This document shows positions 10,241 to 20,906 of a DNA stretch of 64,000 bases, piece after piece (positions within the stretch are counted from its first letter, which is position 1; every line of letters starts with the position of its first letter). The stretch comes from Symsagittifera roscoffensis (lineage: Eukaryota > Xenacoelomorpha > Acoela > Convolutidae): assembly GCF_963678635.1 (NCBI RefSeq), contig NC_087066.1, positions 46,785,129 to 46,849,128 of the forward strand, written 5' to 3'. Position numbers and translations under genes: made by a program. The notes beneath the pieces are model-generated. The model searched no databases and was not told the DNA's origin. It saw nothing but the letters and a program-made list of their open reading frames with translations.

Positions 10241-10732
10241 AAATTTTTAGGGTCTGCCGGCGGAACATGGGTGTCGTAAATATTATAAAAAGTGGACCCT
10301 TTGGGTGGTGAGATGGTCGAATCCCTGGAGGGTGAGTGGAGTGTCGCGCTATCTAACTGCGCACCTGCTTGAAACTATTTTTGTTGGCTACTCCACTCTT
10401 GAAAAACTTTTTTAAGAGTCGGTGAACGTAGTTTAAACTCTTATATAGGCCGTGATGATTTTTTTTTTCAGAAGTCGTAAACTGCTGTACTAACAAAAAA
10501 GTGCATTCATACTTATAAATGCACATATGAATGGCCTTAGGTATATATCACTTTTTTATTTCAATTCTTGTTCAATTGCTAGAACGTAGGCTAAATGCAC
10601 TCTCTATTTATGAAAACTGAAATGGTGAAAAAAAAACATAATAGATTTCTAGTTTCGAAAGTGGAATTTATTTTGTTTAGATTTCCCAGCGGAAAAAAAT
10701 AACTTTTTCCTAAATGTCCAGTTTTCGGCAAC

Positions 10733-11035
10733 TTTAACTCGCAAATAAAAGTGTTCTTTAAAAGTGTTCACTTATTTGTAAACTTCACTGTAGCATTGGA
10801 AATTGTATTGCATCTGTTCTCTGCTTTATTTGTTGCTAGTGTTTGTTGCCTATTGAGCAGTCGTGGCTGAGCGGTTAGTGTTGGAGACTATTAATCTCTA
10901 GGTCGCAAAATCGAATCGCAAACGTAGCCGATTTTTTATTAACTCGAGACTCATTTGTAGTTTTTCTTGCTTCATAGAGCTGCTTTTTGTCTGTTCTCGC
11001 TTGTGTTTGCGAAGCGAAGCTTCGACTCTGCGTTA
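10733..11035 (+). mobile_element. tRNA-like (SINE-type) element, copy 2
   Basis: Same layout as the copy about 800 bp upstream: CTCGCAAATAAAAGTGTTC, then GTGGCTGAGCGGTTAGTG, GAGACTATTAATCTCTAG, a decayed B box, the ACGTAGCCGATTTTTTA body and the tail TTTGCGAAGCGAAGCTTCG. The spacing of the two copies suggests a local duplication or two insertions of the same long form. Confidence 0.7.
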
Positions 11036-11289
11036 AATTTTGTTGTATACACTAAATTCTCACTTTGATATAGTTTTGTGAGCAATTGATTCTGTAGTTC
11101 TGGCGTAATTTGTGATTGAATAAAAAACCAAATAATTATATGTTTTTGGGCAAATTTTTGGGCCCGAATTTTAAAAAATTAAATAGCGTTTGAAATTTTA
11201 GGTTTTCTTCTTTTTATCTGGATTATTTAAATTAGATCTGTTTATTTAAATCTGAACTGATAGTTTAAATCAGCCTCTCAAAATAAGTA

Positions 11290-11420
11290 TATACAGGCAC
11301 CAATGGCGCCTTGAGAAAATACAAGGGTTTTTTTGGCCAAAAATGGATGTCGTCGAATAATAGTAAAGAGTACACACTTTGATCGAATCCCTGAAGAGGT
11401 GTGCCATCTTCCTAAATTCG
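11290..11420 (+). repeat. Fragment related to hAT-like repeats
   Basis: The words GGCGCCTTGAGAAAA, GGCCAAAAATGGATGTC and GATCGAATCCCTGA follow the order seen in the repeat at 48960-49100 (GGCACCTTAAGAAAA, GCCAAAAATGGATATC, GTCGAATCCCTGA). A shorter relative is at 10290-10345. No termini are preserved. Confidence 0.4.
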
Positions 11421-11549
11421 CCGCTGAAAACAGCTATTTTTAATCTCTTAGACGCTGTAAATGAAAAGTAGTATATTTCATATTCAACAAACGTGCATGC
11501 GATTTGAATTGTCGAAGAAGGGGTATCTATGAGATGTTTGATGTTTTAG

Positions 11550-11629
11550 TCTCCCAAACCAGCCAACTCAATTGGAGATGCTTATGACGGGTGCTTATAT
11601 TATGCCAACAGAGTCAGCAAAGATAGAGG
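11550..11629 (+). CDS. CAP: CAP helical folded domain, cassette 1, exon C
   Basis: 80 nt between gatgttttag and gtgagt, entering in phase 0 and leaving in phase 2. The peptide SPKPANSIGDAYDGCLYYAN plus RVSKDR matches the vertebrate [26 protein letters not shown] segment of the HFD. Its partner 21759-21838 in cassette 2 has the same length and phases, although only about 6 of 27 residues are the same. The conserved Tyr, Asn and Lys positions of the helix are kept here. Confidence 0.88.
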
Positions 11630-12204
11630 GTGAGTTGCATTCCAAAAAAAAATGAGCTGCAGCTTAGAAAAAAAATTTGGCAGCGTGATTTTCCCTAGAC
11701 TAAATAAAACTTAGCTGTAAAAGTTGTCTACCTAGAACCACCACCGTTCTAAATGCCTTTGTCCCATGAAACTTGCTCGTTAGAGTGTCCGAGATATATT
11801 TCTCAAATACCTTTGTAGTTTTGTCATAACTTGATCTTTAGGTATTCCCAGAGGCCGATTTTGTTATTCCCAGAAGCCGTGTTGGCTGTAAGTTGTGCTC
11901 GATATTTGATTTGTTCCAGATGGCATGTTGTTTTCTATGTATAGTAATTCCGAAAACTGTAAAGAAAACCAAGAAAGCCGCTGGAGCTTTTACGTCCTGA
12001 AGAATTTTCAGAAACAGTTTTAGTTGTAATCCATTTTGCACAAATATGGTGGCAAAGGAACAGCATTTATTTTGAAGTTAATGATCAGCAAACAAGTTTT
12101 GGTCTAACTAGTTTCTGGAAATTGGTGAAAGTTTATAGCTGGTGATATCTTTTAAAGCTGATAATGAAACTTGATAAATAGGTCGTACTGCATTGCATAT
12201 AATG
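11630..12204. other. Intron between exons C1 and D1
   Basis: No gene or recognised repeat is seen between the exon and the MITE beginning at 12213. Confidence 0.4.
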
Positions 12205-12413
12205 CAAGTAACCAGGGGCTGATCTAGGATTTTCTCTCTCGAGCGCGGGGGGGGGGGGGGGAATTTGTCGACCTTTTTTTATGCAGGCAAATTTTTTGAA
12301 AGGCGCCTTTAGAAAAATTTAGCGTCAGTCAGCCGAAAATCGATATCTCAAAATAGTACTAACCCTAACCCTCCCCCCCCCCCCCCCCCCGCAAATCCGC
12401 TGGTACAAGTAAC
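12205..12413. mobile_element. hAT-like MITE with G and C tracts
   Basis: An exact 8-bp direct repeat, CAAGTAAC, lies at 12205-12212 and 12406-12413. Between them the element starts CAGGGGCTGATCTAGG and ends AAATCCGCTGGTA, imperfect inverted ends of the CAGGGGCGGAT type. It carries a run of 15 G (12247-12261) near the left end and 18 C (12373-12390) near the right end, so the two arms could pair. An 8-bp duplication and CAGGG ends are typical of hAT elements. There is no coding capacity. Confidence 0.7.
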
Positions 12414-12470
12414 TGAATAAGTATTACAAAATCTTTCAGTTTATATGAATCTCCGCTTAAATTGTTTCAG

Positions 12471-12573
12471 AGATGATGGCAAGGCGTGGGTGAAGGCATT
12501 GTCTCAGCTGCTGAATGCAATGAAGGCTTACGTCATAGACTATCACAAGTCAGGACTCATGTGGAAGGGATCT
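12471..12573 (+). CDS. CAP: CAP helical folded domain, cassette 1, exon D
   Basis: 103 nt between attgtttcag and gtgagt; enters in phase 2 and leaves in phase 0. The peptide DDGKAWVKALSQLLNAMKAY, then DYHKSGLMWKGS, matches vertebrate [32 protein letters not shown], the last HFD helix. The cassette 2 partner 22381-22483 has the same length and phases and shares 14 of 34 residues. The phase-0 donor fits the shared exon at 23031 directly. Splicing to the strong acceptor at 14871 would be out of frame. Confidence 0.92.
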
Positions 12574-13504
12574 GTGAGTAGAATTATACACATAGAGGGA
12601 TTTGTGTAACTATTTCCCTCCTTTTGCAAAGAGGGAGGGGATTCGATCTTATGTTCAAAGTTACATATGCTTAAGCGTTGATTTAGTTTTTTATAGGGAT
12701 GGTAATTCTTTACTAGATACCAAAGGCGTGGCGGGGGTGGGGTTAGTTAAAGAGCTCCAAGTAGAGCATGACTTGAAACGAAAAAATCGATCTGAGATTT
12801 CAACTAAATTTTAAACTAGAACTAGGTGTAGGCTCTTCTGGATAAATTTGCGTACTTCGACCATAAATCACGAGACTTACGATTTATAAATATCATTTGG
12901 TATGAACTAGTCTTTATTAATCTTATAACTTTGTTATACTCTTTTAAAATAATCATTTTGTTAGCGTAATAAGTACGCCAAATATTGTTGCAGTAGACGA
13001 TGAACCTTTTTCAATTAAATAAATCTTGTTTGTGGTTTTTAACAAACGCGTAGTGACGTCTGTAGAGGAGGTTGGAATTGTATTTTATCCCTCATTATAC
13101 AAGCACGCTAACTTATATGTAGTTTTGTTTTTTTACACAATTTTACGATACCAGAAGCCATAGCATCAATTATGTATGTTTAAGAGTAAATGTCCTGCCA
13201 CTTTGCGGGAGGCAGATATCAGCACACTGGTCGCACAACTCAGCCTATCAGGAGGAGCATCAAGTGCTGGTATGTCTTAGTTGATTTAAAGTTTGCAGAT
13301 CCAAATGTCGTTCTTTTACCTTCGTGTCGATCAAAATATTTAGGCTTTCAATTAGCAAGCGTTATCAAATCGGAATATAGACTTTTTTCGGGTTAACAAT
13401 TTGTTTAAATGAATCATTTGGTATCTTGGTTGATAATGAAGTCAAATTTCTAATTCTCTCCGGCACACTTAGTCTGGAGATAACGAATATGCCTGGGACG
13501 CCAA

Positions 13505-13665
13505 AGGTCCTAGGTCGAATCAGAAAATTTGGCCAAAACAGGGACTAAACCGGGCTTAGGGAGAGCTCGAAAAATCATTTCGGTCGACCTAAAAAAAAGG
13601 TCGACAAAATTTTCGAAATTTTTTGAAAATCCGCCCCCCTCAAGAAAATCCTAGATCCGCCCCTG
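13505..13665. mobile_element. 5'-truncated hAT-like MITE
   Basis: The right end CTAGATCCGCCCCTG is the inverted form of the CAGGGGCGGATCTAG terminus seen at 59331. An internal palindrome GGTCGACCTAAAAAAAAGGTCGAC is also shared with 48795-48820. No matching left terminus or target duplication is present. Confidence 0.6.
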
Positions 13666-13881
13666 GTCTGACAGGACCTGTTTTTTTTGTCAAACGGGAA
13701 ATATTCAGTTTCGAAAAAATTGTCAGCTTATTTTTGCCTGTTTGTTTTTTTTTGGCTTAGTTGCCATATTGTAGAATTAATTTTAAAAGTTCTTTAGCAT
13801 TATAGTTGCTTTTAGTGTTCTGATTTACCTGTACTGTAATTTTTACTAAACTTGACTTCGTAGGTTTTCTGTTTTTTGTCT

Positions 13882-14043
13882 CGACCGTAGCTGAGTGGTG
13901 TGTGTTGGAGACTCTTAATCTCTAGGTCGCAGGTTCGAAGCCGGGTTCTAGCCGAATTTACTAATTCGAGGCTTATTGACAATTTTTCTTATTGCACTTT
14001 ATAAAACTGCTTTTGTCGTGTTCTTGCAAGCTTCGCCTCTACG
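13882..14043 (+). mobile_element. tRNA-Lys-like SINE-type element
   Basis: This is the best preserved of the tRNA-like heads: an A-box-like TAGCTGAGTGG, an anticodon arm GAGACTCTTAATCTC (loop CTCTTAA, so CTT as in tRNA-Lys) and a B-box-like GGTTCGAAGCC. The body AGCCGAATTTACTAATTCGA and a tail with GCAAGCTTCGCCTCT follow. The T and acceptor stems do not pair properly, so it is a tRNA-derived element, not a tRNA gene. Confidence 0.75.
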
Positions 14044-14870
14044 TTTTTTAGTTTAAAAACTTTATTCTGGCCAAATTATTTCGGCTTGTTTTTTTATCGG
14101 CTTAGTGAATTAATTTTTAGTCGTTTCATAGGAAACATGTTTTTTATTTGCTTTTTTTCGGCTTAATAGGTTTCAACCTATTTCATATCGGCTTAGTGGC
14201 CTCATATTGTTTCATTTGACTACCAATAAAGTGTTGTGAGTGTTCGTGTGTTTTGAGGGTGAGGTGGACTTATTAAATTTTCAGAAGTCTGAAGTCTTGT
14301 TGATTTTTTTTCGGCTTAAAGGGTTTCTGACAAGGTTTTTTCGGCTTTGTTTTCGCTGGGTACTTTATCTTTCGATCCTCATTTCACATTCTATTGTCTT
14401 GGCATGTTTTTTTTTTCAAAACTAGCCTTATTCATTTTGATAGATCTAGTTTTGTCGACATTTTCGAATTTTTTTTGTTTGGCTTCGCGTCTGTGTTGAA
14501 CGATACTAAACATGATTAAGTGTTCGAGTACGAAGTGAGTTTTCGCTCTTTCATATATAGGCCGCATTCTCAAATTAAAGCCAGCGTGTGTAAATTGGTT
14601 TTTGAAGTTTTATTTGGAAATTGGAAATTTCAAGCAAATCCCAAAATACTGGATAGGTTATAAACATTTGCAATATGTTCATGCATAGTGCCGGGTACTC
14701 CTGAACTCGACAGTTTAAATTAAAATAATATAATGTTGAACTATAGTATGTTAGGATATGCATCTGGATTGTTGCCTGATTACATGAAGTCAATTGAGTG
14801 AAATCTCCTTGAAGTTGGATGAAATTGGAAGCTAATTGATCCTGAGTTGTAAACGTGTAGTCTCTTTCAG
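14044..14870. other. Repeat remnants before CAP cassette 2
   Basis: 14044-14570 has repeated TCGGCTTAGTGG words, a GGTTTCAACCTATTTCATAT block and a TTTTGAGGGTGAGG block also seen at 17168, 17335, 18645 and 18843. An AATGAACG-type hairpin relative (AGTACGAAGTGAG...TATATAGG) lies at 14525-14562. Nothing is recognised in 14580-14860. A weaker acceptor (cgtgtag) at 14860 would put exon A2 in phase 0 with exon D1. Confidence 0.5.
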
Positions 14871-15073
14871 CCAGCGGAGCCTCTGTGTCCTGTGATTCTG
14901 GCGACGACTCTCCCTATCTACAAGAGCTCTCAGCCAGTCTTGATGACTTGATGGAGAAGTCGAAGGCACTGGGGGATTTGTTGGAGCAGCAGATGACTAA
15001 GTTCGACTCCATCGCTAGAGTAGTCATTCCTAAGTACCTTTCCATGGCAGAACAACACCAGGCGCCTCCTCAG
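14871..15073 (+). CDS. CAP: CAP helical folded domain, cassette 2, exon A
   Basis: 203 nt after a good acceptor (tctctttcag), entering in phase 1 and ending in phase 0 at CCTCAG/gtaatt. The peptide DSPYLQELSASLDDLMEKSK, then FDSIARVVIPKYLSMAEQHQ, matches the vertebrate APYVQAFDSLLAGPVAEYLK...LLVTASQCQQP segment that opens the HFD. The entry phase equals that of cassette 1 at 2434, so both could follow the same upstream exon. Starting at the alternative acceptor at 14860 would add SLSA and allow in-frame joining to cassette 1. Confidence 0.92.
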
Positions 15074-15524
15074 GTAATTTACACTTGAACTATTTTACAT
15101 TATTCATAGGGGCTATTCTGATGCGCGAAACACCGAATGTGCGGAAATTTTCAACCAATCAACGCTCTTTAGACTGTAAAATTGACTGAGTTTATTGCTT
15201 ATTTTTACATGAATTTTTGAATACCGAGCTATGAATGGGCGACTTAATCTTCGCGCACTCGGTCCTTCGCTCATGATAGTTACTGATTTTAGACCAAACA
15301 AATATTGATGAAAATTTCGAGTCCAATATTGAGTTCAAAAAACTTGCTAAGTATAGATAAATCTTACCAAAAATGTGGCCGATTTCGTTGTTTTTTTTCT
15401 TAATCTTTGTAGAAATTTAAATTAACAATTCAAAGTTGTGTTGTTGATATGTTGTCTGTAAATTGTTCTTCAATCTGTTTTCTTTTTTTCCGTGTATTGT
15501 TTAATTTTCTTCTTTTGTGTTCAG

Positions 15525-15671
15525 AGTGACTACCCGAAGGTGTTCTCGGAGATGATAGAAGTGACAGGGCAGATAGTGAGCATGAGTGACTCCACCAAAC
15601 CCACCCATCCTCAGTCTCTACTTCTTAACACTGTCAAGTCAGCTGCGGAACACTTCAACTGGGTTGTCGCT
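15525..15671 (+). CDS. CAP: CAP helical folded domain, cassette 2, exon B
   Basis: 147 nt, 49 codons, phase 0 at both ends (ttgtgttcag / gtaagt). The peptide DYPKVFSEMIEVTGQIVSMS followed by LLLNTVKSAAEHFNWVVA keeps the helix pattern and the Trp of the vertebrate ALGWVAMA motif. It is strongly diverged from exon 8643-8786, which points to an old duplication rather than a recent copy. No stops; splice sites are strong. Confidence 0.93.
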
Positions 15672-16267
15672 GTAAGTGAATCATCTGTAGAGCCTGTGTC
15701 ATATCTATGCAGACTTGAATTTGTGACAGTTATAGAAAATTTGAAATAATTTGACTACTCATAGAGCAATGTATCTCTTCAAATCATAAATTTGAGAGAT
15801 TGTGTTACTTACGAGTTTTGCATTTTTCCAGTCTTAGCTGCACCTTTTCGTGTTTCATCTGCGAGCTTTCATGCGTGGAATTTAATCGTCATTCTACGTT
15901 TTTTTTTAAAATAAAAATTGCTCATTCTAGTATGTGGATAATTAGTGCGTTAATTGCATATTATACGATCTAGCTGTATTTTTTAAATCAAAAAGCGCGA
16001 AAGTAGACATTTCCAATGGTTGACAATCGACTGTTGGAACAGCGATACATGTTTGAATGCCGTAGTATCATTTTTTAAGAGTCAATGAACGTGAAGATTT
16101 ATTTAAATCGTGACAATTTTTTTGTTCGATTTTTTAAGCGATCACTCTCAAATTTGATTTTGCGGTTTCACTTATCTCTTTTTTAGTTCAGTTCATTTCC
16201 TTGAATAAAAAATACCCGCTGATCCAGTTTTATCGATCGAATAAAAAATAACTATTGATACTGTTTT
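15672..16267. other. Intron start after exon B2
   Basis: Mostly featureless. A diverged AATGAACG-type block (AGAGTCAATGAACGTGAAG) lies at 16078-16097, followed by remnants of that repeat. Confidence 0.4.
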
Positions 16268-17684
16268 TACCCTTGCCATAAGCAAGGGTATTGCAATAGG
16301 GTAATTGACTTTTTCGCAGCAAATCACTTTGTCACAGAATGATCAAAATTAGAAATGGTAAATTTAGGTTCAGTTCAAACTAAATTCAAATTTCTTTGCG
16401 TCTCCCGAATACTTGGTCTGTAAATTCAAATTTCGCGTTATAAAATTCAAATTTCTTCGCGTCTCCGGCACACTTGGCCTGGGTTATAATCTGACCGGAA
16501 CTGTTTTTTTTTCAAACGGGAATTAAACCGTTTCAACTAAAATTGTCGGCTTTTTAATTGTCTGCTCATGTTTTGTCGGCTTAGTTGCCGCATCGTAGAA
16601 TTGTTTTTTTTTGCTGTACGCAAATTGCATTGCAGTTGTTTTTAGATTTTTAATGTTCCAATTTTTTCTGTCATTGTAATTTTACTAACCTTGGCTTCGT
16701 ATATTTTCATTTTTTGGTACGGCAGAGGTCTTGGGTTCGAATCTGATAGGACCTGTTTTTTTTTTCAAACGGGAGTTATTCCGTTTCAAAAAAATTCCCT
16801 GCTTCTTAATTGTCTGCTCATGTTTTGTCGGTTTAGTTGCCACATCGTAGATTTGTTTTTTTTGCTGTACGCAAGTTACATTGGTGATGTTTTTCGGATT
16901 TAGTGTTTCGAGATTTTTCTGCTAGTTGTAATTTAGTAACATTGACTTCATATATTTTCATTTTTTTTTTCGCGTAAAACTTTTCTGTCCACATGGTTTC
17001 TGCTTTTATTTTATCGGCTTAGTGACATATTTTAAGTAAAATCGAAGGAAGCATTATTTCCTCTCGATTGTACTAAATGCTTTAAAAAATCTTAATAGAA
17101 TTTATAGTTTATCATGACAATATATTTTTCGGCTTTTTTTGTTTTCTCTTTTTTTTCCCGGTTGATAGGTTTCGACCTATATAAGATCAGCTGAACGCCA
17201 TCATATTGCGTCTTTCGGCGAGCAAAAAAGTTTTTATAAGCGTGTGTGTGTGTTTTGAGGGCGAGGGGGGCTGAATAAATTTTTATCATTCATAATATTT
17301 CTTTCGACTTTTTTATTTTTCTTTTTTTGGCTCAACAGGCTTATACTATATCGGCTTAGTGCCTCTTAATGTTTCACTTGACGAGTAAATAATTTTTTTG
17401 TGTGTTTGTTCTGAGGGTGAGTGGGATTTAATAACGTTTTATAAGTCTTATTTCTTGTAGATTTTGTTTCGGCTAAAAAGGTTTCTGCTAAGATATTTTC
17501 GGCTTTGTTAGTGCCTGGTATTTTTTGCGACGCTAATTTTTTTTTGTGTTGCCAATTTATTGTTTCAAAAGTAACTTTATTCATTTTTGTAGATCTATTT
17601 TTTTCCGACTGATTTTTTTCCGACTTAGCGGCTTTCTTGCTTGGTATTGCAAGTGGTGGGAAGCTCAGCGTCGCCTATGTGTCT
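16268..17684 (+). mobile_element. Head/tail repeat, about 1.4 kb copy
   Basis: The head hairpin ACCCTTGCCATAAGCAAGGGT begins the copy and the tail TTGCAAGTGGTGGGAAGCTC ends it. Between them are repeats of a cluster: TTCTTCGCGTCTCCGGCACA, GGTTCGAATCTGA, CAAACGGGA, and several TCGGCTTAGTTGCC words. Two head-to-tail blocks at 17168-17290 and 17335-17430 share TCGGCTTAGTGCC and GAGGGTGAG. No coding capacity. It contributes to the 6.1-kb length of this CAP intron. Confidence 0.55.
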
Positions 17685-19198
17685 CAAATTGGGATAATTT
17701 TATCAAAAAAGTGTTCATTGTTCAATAGATCATTAAATTCCAAGAGCTACAAGGCCAGATATTTTTTCTTTGAAATTCGAAAGTTTTTTTTTTCACAAAT
17801 TTAGTCATTTTTTTCCGTGTTGTTGCGTTTGCTGATTCTTTTCTAACTGTCTGTTGGTTGTTTGCCTTTTATTTTGGTGTGCCGCTTTTTTCGATTTGTG
17901 TTTTTGGTGTTGTATCAGAAATAATTTCAATTTGAATTGAGGCAAGCTATCTCGTTTTATTTGACAGTTATGGTGTAAATTTAAAAAGTAGTCAAACTGC
18001 TTTTTGTGCAAATTAACTGTTCCGACAATGAAATTGGAGAGGAACCTCGTCATCGGGGGTTTTTCAATTTTTTGGTTTCCCCGCAAAATTAGGTACGACA
18101 AAAAATAATCATCGGACTCAGTGGAGCCATGCATCATAACACTTTCAGTTGTGATTTGAGCGGCATTTCAAAAAAAATTATTTTTGCATCCCCGTAACAC
18201 TTGGTCTGGATGTAGCGTATATATCTATGAAAGCAAAGGTCTTGGGTTCGAATATGTTTTTTTTTCAAACGAAATATTCCGTTTCAAAAAAATTGTTGGC
18301 GCATTATTTGTCTGCTCATGTTTTGTCGGCTTAGCTGGCACATCGTAGAATTGTTTTTTTTGCTGTAGTTGTATTTAATGTTTTGATTTCTCTACTATTT
18401 GTATTTTTACTAACCTTGACTTCGTTTATTTTGTTTTTTTTTTCGCTTAAAAACTTGATTCTGACCAAATGATTTTTTGACTTATTTTTTTGTCGGTTAA
18501 GTGACCTGGTTTTAACTGTTTTTAAGGTAATATTTTTTCATGCTCCCCTTTGGATTGCACAAAATGCTAAAAATTTGAAATGAAGTTATAGTTTTTCGTG
18601 GCAAAAATTTTTTTTCTTTTCTTTTTTGTTCCTCTTGATAGGTTTCTCTAGTTCCGCTTGATAGGTTTCGGCCTATATAAAATTGGCTTAAGTGCCTCAT
18701 ATTGCATTTTTTACCATGCGAAAAAAGTTTTATGTGCGTGTGTGCGTTTTTTTTCCATGTTGAAGAGGACTAAATAACGTTTTATTATTCATACTTTTTC
18801 TAAAGTTTTTTTGGCTTCTTTTCTTTTTTTTTCCGGCTGAATAGGTTTTGGCCTATATTATGTCGGCCTAATGACCTCATACTGTTTCATTTGATGAGCA
18901 ACTGAAGTTTTGTGTTTTGAATGTGAGTGTGACCTAATAATTCGTTTTGATAGAAATCTATGTCGCGATTATTTTTTTTTTCGTTCTTTTTTTACGGGAA
19001 AAGTCTTAGAATTTGTTCATGCACAAAATTATTTTTTGCTCCAGTCTTATATTTAAAAAAGTTTATCTATCGATCCATTTTTCTCAAATTGGGTTAATTT
19101 TATCAAAAAGTGTCAATCATAGATTATTCTAGAAATTTTAGGAGCTTTAAGGGCATTTATTTTTGTCTTCGACATTCGAAAGCTCAGATTTTTATGAA
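17685..19198. repeat. Internal tandem-like blocks of the same repeat family
   Basis: At 18183-18330 is another copy of the CACTTGGTCTGGATGTAGCG...GGTTCGAATATG cluster. At 18645-18790 and 18843-18935 are copies of a GGTTT(C)GGCCTATAT...GCCTCATA(C)TG...GTGTTTTGA block also present at 14168 and 17168. The region 17800-18140 has a minus-strand frame of 110 residues, low in complexity and rich in Lys/Gln/His, which I do not regard as a gene. Confidence 0.5.
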
Positions 19199-19680
19199 GA
19201 AAAATGAATCTAGTGAAGATTCTTATATAGGTCTTGCTGATTTTTTTTGTTTTTTTTTAAGGAAAAGTCTCTAATTACTATAGATGTGCATTCATTATAA
19301 TTGATGCATTTATGAATGCACTCAGGTATTTATGCACTTTTTGAGTTCAATTGAAATTCATCTGCTGAAAGTGACATAAATAGCACTCTCAAAATACGAA
19401 TATGGAAATGGCGCTAAAAAACGTGCATGATTTCTAGAAAACTTTACATATTGATCCTGTTTTCTCTAGTTGGGTTCACATTATCAAAAAAGCGCCAATC
19501 ATAAATTGTTTCAGAAGTTCAAAAAGCTTAAATGGCATCTAATTTTTTTTCTGTAATTGAGATTTTTTCAAGAAAGTGTTTTTTGTTTACTTGCGTTCAT
19601 TACTCTTTTCCAATATTCGATTGGCTATGTTTGTTAAGTTGCTTTCATTGAGTCTTTTCCAACTGTCTGTTGGCTAGGTT
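19199..19680 (+). mobile_element. AATGAACG-hairpin repeat, copy 2
   Basis: Starts AATGAATCTAGTGAAGATTC/TTATATAGG and ends with GCGTTCATTACTCTTTTCCAA and AACTGTCTGTTGGCTA. It contains the self-complementary block GTGCATTCATTATAATTGATGC at about 19285, also seen at 10502, 25611 and 29657. Confidence 0.65.
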
Positions 19681-19919
19681 TTAATAATTGTGTTCGAGAC
19701 TTTCTCTGCTAATGGTACAGTAACCGGATTTATTTACCAACTAAACTAAATTGGTGAGCTTCGAAGTGTAAGCGCAGTGTTGGTGGCGATTTAACCTGGC
19801 TTAGAAATTGTTCAAATTATATAGACTTATTACTGCGTTACAAGTCAATAAGTGTTTTGCTCAGCGTGTGGGGCAATTAAGAAAATCTGAAAAGCGTTTT
19901 ATTATTGTTTTTTACGCCT

Positions 19920-20615
19920 GGGATTAGCAAACGTTATCAGATCGGAATGAGACTTTTTGTCGGGTTAACAACTTGTTTACCAGAATCACTTGTTTTCTTG
20001 GTTCACAAGGAATTCAAATTTCTAAGCATATCCGGCAGATTTTCCCTGGAAGTAACAAATACTCCTGGGAGGGCAAAGGTCCTGGTTTTGAATCTGACCC
20101 GTATGTTTTTTTTCTGTTTCGAAAAAATTGTCGGCCTATTTTTTCTGTCTGCCTTTGTTTTGTCGGCTTACTTGCCATATCATAGATTTTTTGCTGTATG
20201 AAGTTTTCAGTGTAGTTTTCCTCTACTCCTGCAATTTGTAATTCTGCTAGCCTTGTAATTCTAGTAGCCTTAACAATATTTTGAAGTTTATTTTTCTTTT
20301 TGTTTCTTTTCGCTAAAAAAAAACATTCCGGCCTTGAATGATTTCTGCTTATTTTTTATTGGCTTACTTAAAGTTTTCATCACAACAATTTCATTTTTTT
20401 GCTTTAATTGTTTTTGATTTTTCATGAAACGCCGTTGAATGTGTTTCTGGATGTGTTTTCCGCAAATAGTACATCATTCCAGACCAAATTTTGAAGTTTT
20501 TTTTAGTTGTGGTTTCTTTGAAAATTTTTCAGTTTTCTTTGGACTTTGTGGCTTCCCTTTTCTTTCATGCCTGCTAGCTTGCAAGGGTATTTTTATTTGG
20601 TATCGCCTTTGTGTT
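19920..20615 (+). mobile_element. Head/tail repeat, diverged copy
   Basis: The head AGCAAACGTTATCAGATCGG/GGGTTAACAACTTGTTTA is followed by a CCGGCAGATTTTCCCTGG-type block, TGTCGGCTTACTTGCC, and a decayed tail near 20600 (GGTATCGCCTTTGTGT). Confidence 0.5.
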
Positions 20616-20906
20616 TATTGTACTAATAATTAGAAGGCTTTCCATGTTAATTTGCGAAGTTCCTTGTTAATTTGCTTGTGCTGCAGAATGGATGCTCGAA
20701 GGTTATCAAACCTCGCAGTAATAGCTAATCAAACAAAAACCAATTAAGATATGTTACATGAACGGGTCTTGAAAATTTCATTCTTAATTACGTGAACGGT
20801 TCTGATAGTTTGAAAAAATACAAAATTTGGCTCGTCTGAAAAGGTCAATTTTGAAGTTAATGAATGAAGTGAAGATGTTTAAATAGGGTCTGTTGTTGTT
20901 TTTCTA

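Larger units (their letters stand above)
13350..14043 (+). mobile_element. Head/tail repeat carrying inserted MITE and SINE-type element
   Basis: The head (AGCAAGCGTTATCAAATCGG, GGGTTAACAATTTGTTTA) and the CTCCGGCACACTTAGTCTGG block are followed by CTAGGTCGAATC. There a truncated MITE (13505-13665) interrupts it; the repeat resumes at CTGACAGGACCTG. The region ends in a tRNA-like element (13882-14043), giving a nested mosaic. Confidence 0.55.

Noticed and set aside
12358-12374. Telomere-like repeat (two CTAACC-type units)
   Set aside because: Only two units, directly next to a C run inside a MITE; far too short to mean a telomere.
13882-13952. tRNA-Lys(CTT) gene
   Set aside because: The anticodon arm and boxes fit, but the T stem and acceptor stem do not pair and the sequence continues into a SINE-type body.
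17805-18137. Minus-strand frame of 110 codons
   Set aside because: Gln/Lys/His-rich translation of T-rich repeat DNA with no domain and no conservation in the sister blocks.
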